Of a stretch of 64,000 nt of DNA, positions 1-12,286 are shown in pieces (the stretch's first letter is position 1; every line of letters starts with the position of its first letter). The translations under genes were made by a program, and so were the position numbers. Location: the NCBI RefSeq assembly GCF_022376445.1, contig NW_025954961.1:930001-994000 (forward strand), in the 5' to 3' direction. The notes under the pieces were generated by a model that saw only the letters and a list, made by a program, of their open reading frames with translations, did not search any database and was not told the DNA's origin. The stretch comes from Fomitopsis serialis (Eukaryota; Basidiomycota; Agaricomycetes; Polyporales; Fomitopsidaceae).

Positions 1-196
1 CTGCACTTTGCCGTGTTACAGAATCCAATGGCGGCAGCCAAGTGCAAATAGTATTTTTACTGTACCGATGGTATACGTGCACATGCCCAGTTCTCGAAGG
101 ACAAGCGGGGATATCGTAAATGATCATAGCGACGACACAGAAAAGTGACTCGACAAGGGAACCATGATGAAAGAAACCGGAACATCAGCGATCTTC

Positions 197-1875
197 TCAG
201 TACTCGCCAACCTCCTCGGCATCGGCAGAGTCAATACCGACTTCCTCGTAATCCTTCTCGAGGGCGGCAAGATCCTCGCGAGCCTCGGAGAACTCACCCT
301 CCTCCATACCCTCACCGACGTACCAGTGGACGAAGGCACGCTTGGAGTAGAGCAAGTCGAACTTGTGGTCAAGGCGGCTCCACGCCGACGAGATGGCGGT
401 CGTGTTGGAGAGCATGCAGAGCGAGCGAGTAACCTTGGCGAGATCACCGCCGGGGATGTGTGACGGAGGCTCGTTGCAAACGCCGAGCTTGAAGCCAGTA
501 GGGCACCAGTCGACGAATTGGATCGTGCGCTTCGTCTTGATGATCGCGATGGCAGCGTTCACATCCTTCGGGACGACATCGCCACGGTAAAGCACAGCAC
601 ACGCCACTACAATGCCGTCAATGTCTGAGGACGAAAGCAACAAAGTAATGGGAAACTCACTGTACTTGCCCTCCCTCGGGTCACACTTGACCATCTGGTT
701 ACCGGTCTCGAAGCAAGAGAAGGTCATGTCCGCAACAGAGTTCTGCTCATGGTGAGCCTTCTCGGCGGAGATAATGGGCGCGAAGGTGGCGAGGGGGAAG
801 TGGATACGAGGGAAGGGGACAAGGTTGGTCTGGAACTCGTTCAGGTCGACATTGAGAGAACCATCGAAACGAAGGGAGGCGGTGATGGACGAGACGACCT
901 GAGCGATCAGCCTGTTGAGGTTGGTGAAGCTCGGGGACGCGATGTTGAGCCTCTTCTTGCAGATGTCGTAGATAGCCTCGTTGTCAACCTATTACCATAT
1001 AAGGTTAGTACATACAACATGTAAAAATCCGCGCGAACGTACCATGAACGAGCAGTCCGAGTGCTCGAGGGTGGTGTGGGTCGTCAAAACAGAGTTGTAC
1101 GGCTCAACGACCGAGTTCGCCAGGGTCGGGGCGGGGTACACGCTGAACTCGAGCTTCGACTTCTTGCCGTAGTCAGTCGAGAGGCGCTCCAAGACCAGAG
1201 CACCGAAACCAGAACCAGTTCCACCACCGAAGGAGTGGAACACGAAGAAGCCCTGGAGACCATGGCAGTTATCCGCAAGGCGGCGGATTTTGTCCATCAC
1301 AGTGTCGATCTGTTCCTTGCCAATTGTGTAGTGACCACGGGCATCTTGAAAGGTACGACGCGTCAAACGTGTATCACGCGTACGGAGAACGTGTTGAACT
1401 ACTTACAGTTGCTCGCCGCATCCTCCTTACCCGTTACAAGAGTCTCCGGGTGGAAGAGGCTCCTGTAAGTACCGCTCCGAACCTCATCGATGACGTTCGG
1501 CTCCAGGTCCACGTAGAGCGAACGCGGCACATGCTTTCCCGAAGAAGTCTCCGAGAAGAACGTGCTGAACCCGTCATCATGTTGCGAAGGCGACCCTTCA
1601 AGGATGCGACCATCGGGCTGGCGAGAGGTCATCAACGTCTGTTATCGACACGTCAACATGACGCGACTTACGCTCAAACCGTGCTCGACGGTGTAAAGCT
1701 CCCCTGCAACGCATCACCCACGTTAGCCCACCCATAACAGACATGTATAACCCCAAAAGACACCAGACAACGCGTCTCTTGGATGTAGGTATGGCATATG
1801 CAGTCGCGACTTACAGCAGGCGTTACCGATCTGGACACCAGCCTGACCGACGTGGACGGAGATAACTTCACGCAT
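197..1875 (-). CDS. Alpha-tubulin
   Basis: Alpha-tubulin, the GTP-binding subunit that pairs with beta-tubulin to build microtubules in the cytoplasm and spindle. The N-terminus [20 protein letters not shown] is in the first exon at 1816-1875. A small second exon carries [11 protein letters not shown]. Later exons hold the glycine-rich nucleotide loop GGGTGSGFG near 1220 and the alpha-specific block [18 protein letters not shown] near 500. The protein ends GEY, so a terminal tyrosine that could be removed or re-added is kept. Introns are short with GT-AG ends, and the first one splits the Trp codon after GNAC. The start was chosen because MREVISV is the family's usual N-terminus. Every exon reads cleanly, with no frame break. 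Family assignment is certain; whether it is the major or minor isotype cannot be told from the window. Confidence 0.96.
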
Positions 1876-2306
1876 CTTATGAGAAAATTGAGGTCTACAA
1901 AAGACGTTAGTCTCAGCAGCAAGAACGCGTCGCAACCAGCTTACTCGGAGCGATGAGTGTGAAGGACGAGATCGACAAAGACAACGCACGACACGCGAGG
2001 TCGGCGGTTAAGACAGGCAAGAGGGGTGACTAATCCCTTCCCACGGCAATGCGTGTACCAGGTCCGTGCGCTTGCTCAATGCTCCGAAACATCCAAATCC
2101 CAATTGTTCGCCCTCCCCGGCCTAACATTGGAGCTGCCTGTAGATGCTGCCTCCGGTAGGATAGTCGTTTTGTTACAGCAAATATCAAGGATCCCCAACG
2201 AAGGGCTTGCGTCGTCCGTTTATGTAAGTAGTACTGAAGTGTCCATTATGCATGCAATCAGTTCTCCCGGCCGAAGAAAAACATGGGGGTCACTCTGATG
2301 GCCCTA
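1876..2306 (-). promoter_or_regulatory. Alpha-tubulin 5' region
   Basis: This 431-base stretch lies between the tubulin start and the end of the upstream hydrolase gene on the same strand. It must hold the tubulin promoter and leader and the hydrolase 3' end. The sense strand before the leader intron is rich in C and T (near 1960-2035), as is common in fungal promoters. No clear TATA box or named factor site was seen. Confidence 0.5.
1895..1944 (-). other. Probable 5' UTR intron of the alpha-tubulin gene
   Basis: On the minus strand, 20 nt before the tubulin ATG, there is a 50-nt stretch that begins GTAAGC, holds a branch-site-like GACTAACG, and ends TTTTGTAG. This fits the local intron style. 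Splicing would leave a short pyrimidine-rich leader. It is inferred from motifs only. Confidence 0.55.
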
Positions 2307-5300
2307 TCAACCATGAGACTGCGAGGACTTGAACTGGAGTGTCTTCCCTGCACCACTGAGAGCTGACGCTGCATGCTCCTTACCGTGAGCCGCCTTCGTC
2401 GCTGCCTTCTCGGTGCTCTTCCGCATGAAATATCTAAGGAGCAATGAGTGGGTTGCGAAGATGCGGGTTCCGCTCTACTCACGTAACAAGTGATTGCCAT
2501 ATGCGCAGACCATGCATTGGCGAGCTCGGTTGGTAGACCTGCTGCTCAGATTGCGGCGGTGGACCACGGGGATGGTCTTGCTTCTCAAAGGCCCCTCGGA
2601 CAACATCAGAGGCCTTGAGTTTCGGTACCATCTTATGCGTAGCTGGCGCGGTGTGATAGACATTCTTCTTGAGGAGAGCAACTGCTTCAGCCTAGCGGGT
2701 GTGCCATGTCAATTCAAATGAGCAGGGTCAGCTTGGGAATTCTCCGCACCGTATCCCGTCGTCCTGCGATAGCACTCGGGGCAGGAGTCTCATGTTGCAG
2801 GTCCAAGGGACCTGAACCGAAGTGTGAGCCATATGGCGGCGTCACTAAAGGTACACCTACCCCAGCGGCGATCCGGCACGATGGTACCGGAAGCTCCAGA
2901 AGCAAGCGAGAAATGGCTTTGACTTCGATGGTCGACGGTGGGTCGCGACATGCTGTCGTGGATGACCCCTTGCTCGTGTGCATGCTGAAGCAATCGCGCC
3001 GCCTTCTCCTCGTACTTTCGCCTCTGCTTAATCACCTTCTGCGCCTTGTGTTTGTACCTCTTGTCCCACATCTCCTGGCCTGTGAGCCACCTCTTTACAG
3101 GAGGCTCCTTGATGATGCCGACCGACTGAGGCTTCACCTGCAGCGCCGGGATATCCTCCTTCGGCTCCATGGGCCTCACTTTGCCGAATATGTCAACCCG
3201 TTCTCTGAGAGTGATGACTTGTGGAATGTCCTATTTGATTGCCACGGTGAGTGTAAGACTTAAAAAAGCGCAGTTATAGTAACGCACCTTCCCCGATCCA
3301 TTATGCCTTTCTGATTCACTCTCTGTGCCAGCGGGCAACTGCTCCGCTGCGCCTTCCTTGACTTCTTCCTTCGCCCTCTGCTCGTTCCTTCTGAAGTCTT
3401 CCTGACCGGAAGGCACCTCGCCAACGGGGCCCTTCTCCCTGAGAGCCTTCTCGCCGTTGTTGAGAGCGTGCCCGACACGCGGGCGTTCTGCTGGATCTTC
3501 CATATCATCCTCGGGCTCGTCAAGCTCCTCTGGCGGAATGTGGAACTCGGGAAATGGGTTCCGCTCCAAGTGCTCCGACGACTGCATCGTGACGTGCCTG
3601 ACGAACTGAGCGATAGAGCTGTACGCATACTTCGCCTGTGAAAAAGTTGTGAGCGTGAGGTCGCATCTTCCTCCGACGATGCTGAGACGTACGCAACGTA
3701 TGAAGGTGAAGACGGTCAAAACGTGACACATGTCTGCAAAGCATCAGCATCCGTACTCGAAACATACTCAATTTCATACCATCGTAGACTTGTAGGTGAA
3801 CCTGGACATCCGCCATCAGCTCCAAACATTATTCAACAAAAAGTCGATTGGCGTACCTTCGTCGGCGTCTTGAACCGCTCTGCATTCTCCTTCTGACGTC
3901 GACCTTCCTGCAGAACTCCGCCTCTTGCGGGGTACTCCTCCGGATGCGCAGCCTTGTGGGCCATGTAGATAATCTCGTCCCGCAATACCTCGCCATCCCC
4001 GCAGATGACGTACAATGGGCACAGGTTGCCGAGCGAGCCTTGCAAAACGGGTGACACCAACGGATGCGTGAGCTGTCTGTGAACACTGCGTCAAGCAAAG
4101 CCTCTACCCAAACGCGCGAAACGTGCATACTCATTTGTGGCATAGAGCTGTATTTGGGAACGGAGCTCGAGTGGCATCGCGTGCGGGTCATCCATGAGAA
4201 CCTTCGGTGGTTTGGGCTCCCAGAATTCCGGATCATATTCTTGACCAGATTCGTCTTGACCCTGCTTTTTCCGACGGTCCTGAGAAGTCGCCTCCGGGTC
4301 CGTTTCCTCGTTGCCTCTCGGGGTCTGTTCCTTGGAAGCCGAATGAGTGTTTCCATCCGCACTAGGCTCAGAGACACCATTCACATGGGCCCCATTGGCC
4401 AACTGAGACTCCCGGCTGCCACCGTTAGCTCTGACTGGTGAGTCAGGCTCCGGCGGCGTCTCCTGAGACTGCCTTAACATCGCCTCTTGGCTTCCGACAT
4501 GCTCATCTTTGAGGTCCTTACTCTGCACGTCTCTGCCTTCCTCCGCGCTTTGCTCCGCAAGCTCATCAGCTTGAGAGGCCATGCGACTCCTGCTGGGCTG
4601 CAGTGTATCCGCGTGGCCAGGTCGCGGGGGAGGGTTAGTCTGCGTCGGGATGACGCGAGCACGCCCGTTCTCATCTGGTAATGAGTGTATAGGCCAAGTT
4701 GGAGACGGCTTGTGGATGAATCCATACGGCGGGATGATATCCTGCGCCCCGTTGTCAGCCAGACGCGCCCGCCTAGACTGTGAATATTGAAATGCTCACT
4801 GTCGGAGTGTTCTGCATGACGCTAGGAAAACTATGCGTCATGTCAACCCAAGGGCTGATGAGTACTGCACCCGCCGGTTGTGGTATACCCATGTCCCGAA
4901 GCACAGTAAGAGCGGTCAAGCATAATCCGCCGCCCGCGGAATCTCCCGCGAAAACAATCTTGGATGGGGGCACCGGTTTGTGTAAGGCACCAGGCGGAGG
5001 GTCTGTGAGATAGAAGTCTGCGTACACACTCAGCACATGGCATTCAGGTTTGTGACAGATATCGATACGCACAGGCTGCGAGAACATCCTGAAGAGCACA
5101 TGGCCATGGATACTGCGGCGCCTTCCTGCATGGTGTGAAGGTTCGTGAGGAGATGATTCAGTATTTTGCTAGTTAGGCTCGCCTGTAGTTCACTGCAAAC
5201 GCTCGACCCTTGATTTTACGAGCTGACATGATAGTCAACGAACTGTTCTCGTTAAAAATGAACGGTTTGAAATGGGATTCACCGTAGCGGATGATTTGAT

Positions 5301-6196
5301 AGCGATGCGTGTCTGCATCAAGACTCGAGTCAGCGGCAAGGATGAACATATTACTCAGTCGACGAAAGACGCACTGATGGACCCCCAGAAGTAGGCACCT
5401 GTACAAACGGTCAGGAAACATCACGCGCATGTTTGGTATGCGACAAACCTCCATGCACATACAGCTAATCCGTCGGATTGTCAACGGTGAGACATAACTG
5501 TCAATTGTACGACTTACCATGACACTCTCAAGATGTTCCATTCGCGGGATATATTTTTCCGTTTCAGATAGCTTCTCGCTCGGAGAAACCTCTTCATTGC
5601 TGAGGTACTTGTGTTCGGTAACCCACTCCGAGTCGATACCATCCAATCCTCTGACTTGCCACCAGCGCTCGCCGCCGACTACATACTTCAGATCATCAGG
5701 ACCAAACCAGTCGACGAGGACGTCAGCGGCCTTGTTGCACGACGGAAATGGGATTTGCACCGGCGCGACGGCAGCCCAGGGAGGCGCGGGTACGTGCGTG
5801 TTGGTGCTTGACAATGGCATGGAGGATTCAACATGCGGCATCCCGTGTCGTGACTGGAGACATGCTCACAATGCTTGCAGAGACTCCACACTGTTATGAG
5901 TCCCGAGTTCTATGAAGGCCTTCACTATATGGAACCCCCTTCATTACTCGATGAGCACAGGTGACCGCGGGGCTTCATTGCGAGGATATGACGCACTCGT
6001 CGAAGAATATATCATCTGTGGCTTCCTCAGTTGCCTCGCCGTCCTTGAATTTGTGGGCCTTCTTTCGACCATGCTTGACGAGAGTCTTGAAGGCAACTGC
6101 GATGTACGGTGTAGGTCCAAGGCCCCAACAAGCCTAGCTCTGTTCGGACTTACCCGGCGCGATGTGTACGGCAGCGGAGAATGTGTTTACGCCCAT
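2307..6196 (-). CDS. Large alpha/beta hydrolase (Abhydrolase_3, hormone-sensitive-lipase-like)
   Basis: A serine esterase or lipase of the alpha/beta hydrolase-3 family with the long tails seen in a group of basidiomycete homologues. Spliced exons give a start MGVNTFSAAVHIAP, then HVPAPPWAAVAPVQIPFPS, the oxyanion-hole strand ending GAYFWGSI, THRYQIIRYARK, the nucleophile elbow FAGDSAGGG near 4940, and SPWVDMTHSFPS. The likely acid residue is in YVICGDGEVLRDE near 4000. The likely histidine is in VYDGMCHVLT, split by an intron near 3730-3785. Between nucleophile and acid lies a long acidic, low-complexity insert (about 4100-4580). After the His comes a basic coiled tail with RWLTGQEMWDKRYKHKAQK, then AEAVALLKKNVYHTAP, ending TLQFKSSQSHG. 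There are roughly ten or more introns, one with a GC donor. The substrate is unknown. The start is the first Met in the frame that joins VAFKTLVKHGRKK and is less certain than the stop. Confidence 0.85.
5126..5182 (-). other. Probable GC-AG intron in the hydrolase gene
   Basis: The exon ending in FAVNYR meets an in-frame TAA if read on. Removing 57 nt that begin GCGAGC and end CATGCAG joins it to KAPQYPWPCALQDVL, the continuation expected for this family. No GT donor is available at the site, so a GC donor is the simplest reading. One lost base could also mimic this. Confidence 0.5.
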
Positions 6197-6821
6197 AAGC
6201 AGATAGATCCGGGAGGAGGAAGATGTCCAGCGGAAGTCGGAGCCAAGCAAGTGGGAGGAACAACGTGCAGAAGGCGGGCTCCATGACCCTCGACGCTCGC
6301 GGTGCCCCAGTCGCGCGTCGAACACGCTCGTACCTGAGCGTGTCATGGCACGTGCACCGCGCCACCCCAAGAGCGCCCGCCGTCGACCACCAGAAGTTGG
6401 CCAGTAGCAACAGACAATTCGAAGACCGCCCTCTCCCACTCAACAAGGTCGTGTTCAGGGTCTCCCTACAGGAGACTAACCAATTCGACTGATTTGGCTA
6501 CAAACCTAGCAATAAATGCCCCAATACACTGCCCTCCGCCCGCCTTCTACTGTTATGGCCGCCGCTCACACACTGCGAGAATAAAGAATCCTATAGTAAC
6601 ATGGAATAGTACACATAATCTATATATACTGCATCAAACGCTGGTTCGTGAGGCTCCCGCCACCACGCCACGATTTTATTGAACATCCGCGGCGAATCAC
6701 ATCTTGCAAATAAAGCTCAGGCTGGACCGTGACAGTTGTTCTGAGCAGTTGATAATGACGGTTCTTTGTACGACGGCCGGTTCCGTCCGTCGGCCGCGGC
6801 TATGCATGATATCGTTTCAAT
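6197..6821. other. Gene-free stretch upstream of the hydrolase gene
   Basis: These 625 bases lie between the hydrolase start and the 3' end of the DUF6533 gene, both minus-strand. The right part (about 6500-6640) is A/T-rich with AATAAAG and TATATATA runs. I see no further gene. The left part could hold an upstream first exon of the hydrolase. Confidence 0.4.
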
Positions 6822-8429
6822 CTAAGCCAAGTTTCCAATCGGAAGTAGCGCGGAACTCTCACCATCACTATCAACGAAGTCATCAAGGCAGTATCCGTCA
6901 ATAGGGGAGAGCATAGTTGAATCGCCATGGTTCGAGTTGGGAAGGGTGACGAAGCTGGGTATGTCTCGTAAAGTGCGAGAAAAGACTTCGCCACCGTCGC
7001 TTTCTGCGGCAGCCACCTCTCGCAGATCTAGAGTGAGTCTGGACAGCAGAATCGAAGTGAAACTGCCGGCACGAAAATGTTCAGAAGAGCGACATGTATG
7101 ATGAAGCCCCGAGAGGTTTCTTACATGGCTGTCCACATTGTCCAGATTTCAAGGAACTGTAGAGGTGCGAACAAGCGTAGGCAAAGAACATGACATCAGT
7201 CTCATGGAGCCAAACTCGCACTTGGTTTAACGTACCTCGTTGAGATGACCGGTCCCTATGCCAATCACGTTCACGACACAGAGCAGCCTGGGCATATGTA
7301 TGAGTGTCCGCTCTTCAGAGGCGATACAAGTTGTTTTTGCTTACGCAAAGCATATTGTCGCTACGTTGTGTATGTCGTCACCGTGGCATCCTCCATATAG
7401 AACGTGAGGCTTACTGTCGTGTAGCAGAACACCTTTGAGTGCTCTTTGGATGCCTTCTGCACCATCAACGTCCTTGCGTCTCTGGCTTGTCTTCAAGCCG
7501 GTCAGGACCAGAACAAGACCGTCCGATATGAGCGCTGCCACTCTGGCAAAAATCATCCCTTAGAATAGCGTTCAGTTGGCAGTGCTTGAATTCATTTCTG
7601 TGTACGCATTGTACGCACAGCTGGCACGATGAAATCAAATGTTACGAAATGCAAGCTTGAGTACGAGATGACAGCGAATCGGTGAATAGACGCACTTCTC
7701 ATAGCTCCTCTCATTTCCGGCCAAGGACAGGGTGCAAGCTCTGAAACCGTCGACGGTCCCCAATGACGGGATCGACCTGGTGAAGAGGTACTATGGCAGG
7801 AATTTATAGCACTGCGTGTCAACATAATGTGATATCCGTAACACTGCGAATTAACGTACAATCAAAATTCCAGGATTGACCAGGCCGATGAGCAGTACGG
7901 TAGCGCAAAGCCAGCGATTACGGTTGTAGATCGCAAAGACTCGCAGGGCCGCGAATACTGGTAGTAGCGCAATCAGGACGTGCAGAAGTGATTTCGACGT
8001 ACACACGTACTAGAAGTGCTGACGAGGATGATGACATCCAAGCCCATTTGGAAGCGTTGCATAATCCCGCAACTTAGTCGATCCGTTGAGCCTACGCAGA
8101 GCCTTGAACTAATTATCGAATTCGTACGGACCTCTGCAACGCTCATCAGCAAGAAGTATGACTCATTAGTCCGGCTATATCGCGCTCACTTTCACAGTCT
8201 GCCAGGGAGCATCGATCCGAGTGAGCACCTCGAGGACCGTATTGGCCAATGCCGGATATCGGTAGAAGTAGAAGAGGATGGTGCCGAATGATGGTCGAAC
8301 TCCCCAAATATATCGAACTTCGCGGTCGAGTGTTAATAGGTAGTCGTAGACGTATAGCGCTTGATTCAACAAATGAGTACCTCAGCTGGACGTGCTGTGG
8401 ATAGCCTCACCTGTCGCTGAGAAGTACAT
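6822..8429 (-). CDS. DUF6533-domain seven-helix membrane protein
   Basis: An uncharacterised integral membrane protein of a family expanded in mushroom-forming fungi. The hallmark segment ALYVYDYLLTLDREVRYIW lies near 8310-8370, joined by a phase-1 intron to a preceding exon with DIFVGLVNYMYFSAT. Further exons carry hydrophobic stretches, including ALLPVFAALRVFAIYNRNRW near 7910-7960, which matches the family's LRVxAIYxR motif. A late exon has SILLSRLTLDLREV, and the protein ends in an acidic cytosolic tail, stop at 6822. The start is uncertain: the Met in NYMYF is used here, but family members usually have about 20 more residues, so the first exon may reach 8470 or beyond. No function is established for the family; receptor-like roles are guesses. 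Confidence 0.7.
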
Positions 8430-10318
8430 GTAGTTCACGAGGCCCACGAAGATATCTAGCCATCTGCGACGAGACAGACTTGTGAGTGGGCAATAGCAGA
8501 GAACGGGTGAAAGACGGCCTACAACAAAGCTCCGTGAAGTGCCATTGTATGGGGGTTGTGCTGAGCGAGGTGTGAAGAATGCAATGATTGGTTTAGTTAT
8601 ACTAGAGGACCCTGCATACTTATATGGTCCCTGCGCGAACCACTTCAGTATATTGTACAGGATAGCCAAGGCGTGGATCAGAAGCAACTATCAGAAGAGA
8701 TGATGTTCTACAGATGTAGACTGGGTTTTACTCACCTAGCCGTGGTTCTCGCAGAGACATCCCTCGATCTGTATTGGCTGGAAGCTTTTCGAGGGAGACA
8801 GCATTATTCAGTCTGTCCTGACCTGTGCTTATCTTTGATTGGGGGAACAAGCCCAGAATAGTGCACTTGAACCTTGTACAACATGGAAGCGTTATCAGTC
8901 AGTAGTCAGTCCCAAAGACATCTACCTCTTCCCCACTCCTGTGCACACGGTCGCTTTCGACCCTCCAGTCAACTGGCATGTCGATGGCAAGGGGAAAGGG
9001 GGCGACAAGCCATGGGAAGTTGTCTCGGTACAGAAGGTCACCGCGAGTGGCGCCGCCGAATGCACCATGTGTTCAACGTGGTGGCGGCGTAGCTAGATAC
9101 ACCATAGGCAACCAGACTGGCAACGGCATGAATGTTGGATATCCTGGCACTCCAGCGTATGCATCTGTTGAATGTGCTTGACACTGCGGACGTCTCGACT
9201 AGGAGCCCGATTGCGTCCAGCGGTCGGCGAACATGTGGTAGGACCAGTGCCACGATGCGAAGAACGCCGCGCCGCAACTACGAGACCACAAAGTCTCGAT
9301 GGTTGCACATTGCAACAAGGCCTGTCTTCTCCCTTGACGACTTGAAGCTCTGGAGATAGATGAGTTCGTCGTTGGTTTCCATAAGACACGCCAAACAGTA
9401 CCATGATTATTCACACGGCGTGTCTCCCTAAGATCAAACAACGTTCGCCGGGGCAAAGCCTCTCTGCCTAGCGTCAGGCTTGCATTTTTCAGCCTGTTCA
9501 TTATGGCAGTCCACGCAAGTCAAGGCCGCCGTGATGATACCTGAATCTTTATTGCCGCGAGGCACTATGCGCAGACACTGCGGTCAAGCCCTAGGAGTCT
9601 GTGGGAGTATTCCAAGCCAAAGTTAGCAACAACGAATGATACGTAGAGGACGTACCGCTCAGACGTTGGGAGGGCTTCCGAGTCAGACCGAGAAAGGCCC
9701 GTATGTGAGATCCCCTTAACTTGACTGCACGAGAAAGCCGCCCGGTATGAATAACGCTTGTGGTACCTACGTCACACGTTCGAGTTGTAAGTAAGTATGC
9801 CGGAATTTGGCCGGAATACTAGTCGAGATCTTATGCAGTGAATGAGAGGCGGCGTCATGGTACCACGGTGACTCGCTGCGCACATGGTCCTGTCGAAATG
9901 CAGGTCGCATTAATGTCACCTTGAAACGCATGCACAGAGATACGATGATGACAGGGTGTACATACAGAGCCTGTGATCGCAACCGCCTCGCGTCACTGTC
10001 AGCTTGTGGCGCTCGCACTTCGGTCCAAAAAAGGTAATCACCTAGATTGCACGCAACCACTTGGCGTGCCCCTCTGTCAGCAAGACATAACACATAACAT
10101 TGAGAGAAGACTCTGCTATGAGGAGCGAGTTCTAGTCTAGATATGGCAGGGAAGGGGAATATTTCTACAGGTTGCGGATCATTCTATGACATCAGTAGCA
10201 TCGGATGCAGTGGTCTAGAAACAAGAGAGCGAGGAGAGGACTAACGGGACAGCTGATATACACGTTCTGACGGAGTGGTACTACAAAACATAAGACGCTG
10301 TAGCGTTGCTGAAACAAA
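8430..10318. other. Unassigned region of about 1.9 kb
   Basis: No convincing gene. Minus-strand segments near 9040-9400 and a plus-strand segment near 8900-9090 can be read as short hydrophobic or mixed peptides. They break quickly, change frame, and match no family I know. The region may hold the DUF6533 promoter, a decayed gene, or a fast-evolving gene with tiny exons. Confidence 0.4.
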
Positions 10319-11076
10319 CTAGGACGAAGTGTTCTGAAGGGTGCGTTGAATCCGTTGTCGCCATTTCACGTATATGCCCTCTTGGGGCGATGGCGCGTAT
10401 CGACAGAGTTCGAAGAGCACGAGTTGTTCCTTAAGCAGAATCAGTGAGTTGATAGCTATGCACCGATATCAAGAAGCGTTACCATAAATCCAGGATTGAT
10501 CCATACTTGCTCACGCGCTTAGGGAACGAGACGTCAGCGAGAGTCAAACCGTAGAGGGCAAACTCACTCTTTCTGATCTCTGCAATCGCATCAGTGGGGC
10601 AAATTCGCCTTGAATACATAACTGCAAAGGTGTCAGCCAAGTCGCGACTATCGGTGAGTAGAGGCGCTTACGGTATGCAGCGATGACTGCCGCGCTGCGC
10701 GAAAGGCCTTGCACGCAATGCACCAGTACAACGCCCCTATGGCTTAGGGCATTATGTATGAACTGGCAAGCCGCCGGCAGGTTGATCAATAGGTCCGCGT
10801 AGTCGACGTCTTCAATGGGGATGCGCAGATGCTGAATACCGGACGCGGGGTTGTCTGCTGGAATGGGCTCTTTGCCGAGCGATACTATGTGCGTAATGCG
10901 CCGGTCAGACAGCGTCCGGGGAGAAATGGCGGCATCGAGGCTATAAGGTATCGGGTAGAGAGTCAGCTCTTATACTAGATGACGACGGGGTAGGCAGTGT
11001 CGGTTACTTACGTCCCAAGAAACAACCTGTCCTCAAGGCCCGCGATTGGATTGATTCTTCCCCAGCTTGTAGACAT
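10319..11076 (-). CDS. Dual-specificity protein phosphatase
   Basis: A small cysteine-based phosphatase of the dual-specificity class that removes phosphate from Tyr and Ser/Thr residues. The spliced protein starts MSTSWGRINPIAGLEDRLFL, has the usual opening strand near ISPRTLSDRRITHIVSLGKE, the general-acid region around PIEDVDYADLL, and the catalytic loop VHCVQGLSRSAAV (HC-x5-R) near 10690-10735. It continues AAYLMYSRRICPTDAIAEIRK and WINPGFMEQLVLFELC, the typical end of the domain. It is about 200 residues, essentially a bare catalytic domain with a short tail ending QNTSS. Four short introns join in frame, and I see no frame break. Targets cannot be inferred. Its neighbours (protoglobin upstream, DUF6533 protein downstream) do not fix a pathway. 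Confidence 0.88.
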
Positions 11077-12286
11077 CTTAGCGGCTTCGTCTCTTGAACA
11101 GGCTCGACGGAGAACTCGTCCCTCTTTTGGCCCGTGCATTTTGTACGAACGCGCCATGCATGGCGGGCCCACAGAGGTGCCGTCCGTTCATGCATAGCGT
11201 GCTCGCTGCCTGTATGCTTCCGAGCTAGTGGCCACATCCCTTGGGCACTGGCAACGTCGAGGGCGGTGAACAGCGCCCGAGTGTGGCGCAGGTGCCCGGA
11301 GTTAAGCCCACGTGACCGCGCGACGCCGTCCTAATTTGGTGTTGAACTTGCTCGGCCGCTACTCTCTGCTCATGGCTGTGCACCGTTTCGAAGGCCGTCA
11401 CTCGATTGGACGAGCGCAAGTGACTTCCTCCGTGTTCGTCGCCTTGTCAATACCACAGAGTGTACTTGCATGCCATGTCAGTGGACTATCTGTGGTTGTG
11501 CTCGGTTAGCATAGTCTCGCCGACGATTGCAAGCTCACAATGACTGCGCAAATCCCGCTTGTGCGTGGCAGGTCGTATGCAACATGTGGACACGCGACTT
11601 CGTTCTTGGAATGTCTGTTTGTTTCCCGACACCGTGAGCGGTGATGATGTGTTCACAGGTGTGCAAAAGCGGGAGGCTGCTCACTGACATTTCCTGTCGC
11701 CATGCTCAGACGTTTGTCTCTGTTTCACCGTCTAGCCATAGTTGAAACTTGTGCGTACCCTCGTGGTGCTGGTCGGTGGAAAGACAACTATGCCGACATG
11801 CACACGAGACGCTAACCGCGCGCGGGCACCGAGTAAGTCTGCGGCAGATCGCCGACTACGAGATTTGCCACTGAAGGGAGTTCGCGAGTACCCTTTCACG
11901 CAAGATATCCGCGGGACGTGCGCAGGACAGTGGGGTATCCGGACAGCCTGCCAATAATGTGCTCCCTCTCTTCCATGACTTGTCAGAGGTGGCTGTGCAT
12001 TGCCGTAGCGACCACCCACGGAACATGCTCGGGCGCTCCGCTAGCATGACGCACAGTAAAGACGATCGAGATCGCGAAGCACACGATCGCTGGACGCAAG
12101 GCACCAAACCTGCGCCGACGAGACCGCGTATTCACTCAAGTGCAGCGGGCGCAGGATTGCCCCCACTAAACCATTACTGTGCCAACCAGTTCATACTGTA
12201 CATCGGGGTGCATTATATTAGGCAAACGGCGTGCGTCCATCGGAAGCTCATCCAAACAAGGGCTGCCCAGACCAGCATGACAGCCT
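11077..12286. other. Intergenic region of about 1.2 kb
   Basis: It lies between the phosphatase start and the protoglobin stop, both on the minus strand. Open stretches on either strand are short, arginine-rich and match nothing recognisable. I see nothing definite; it must contain the phosphatase promoter. Confidence 0.4.

Noticed and set aside
9001..9420. Hydrophobic minus-strand segments that recalled an STE3-type pheromone receptor.
   Set aside because: The segments do not splice into a continuous frame and lack the family's conserved residues; no pheromone precursor with a CaaX end was seen nearby.
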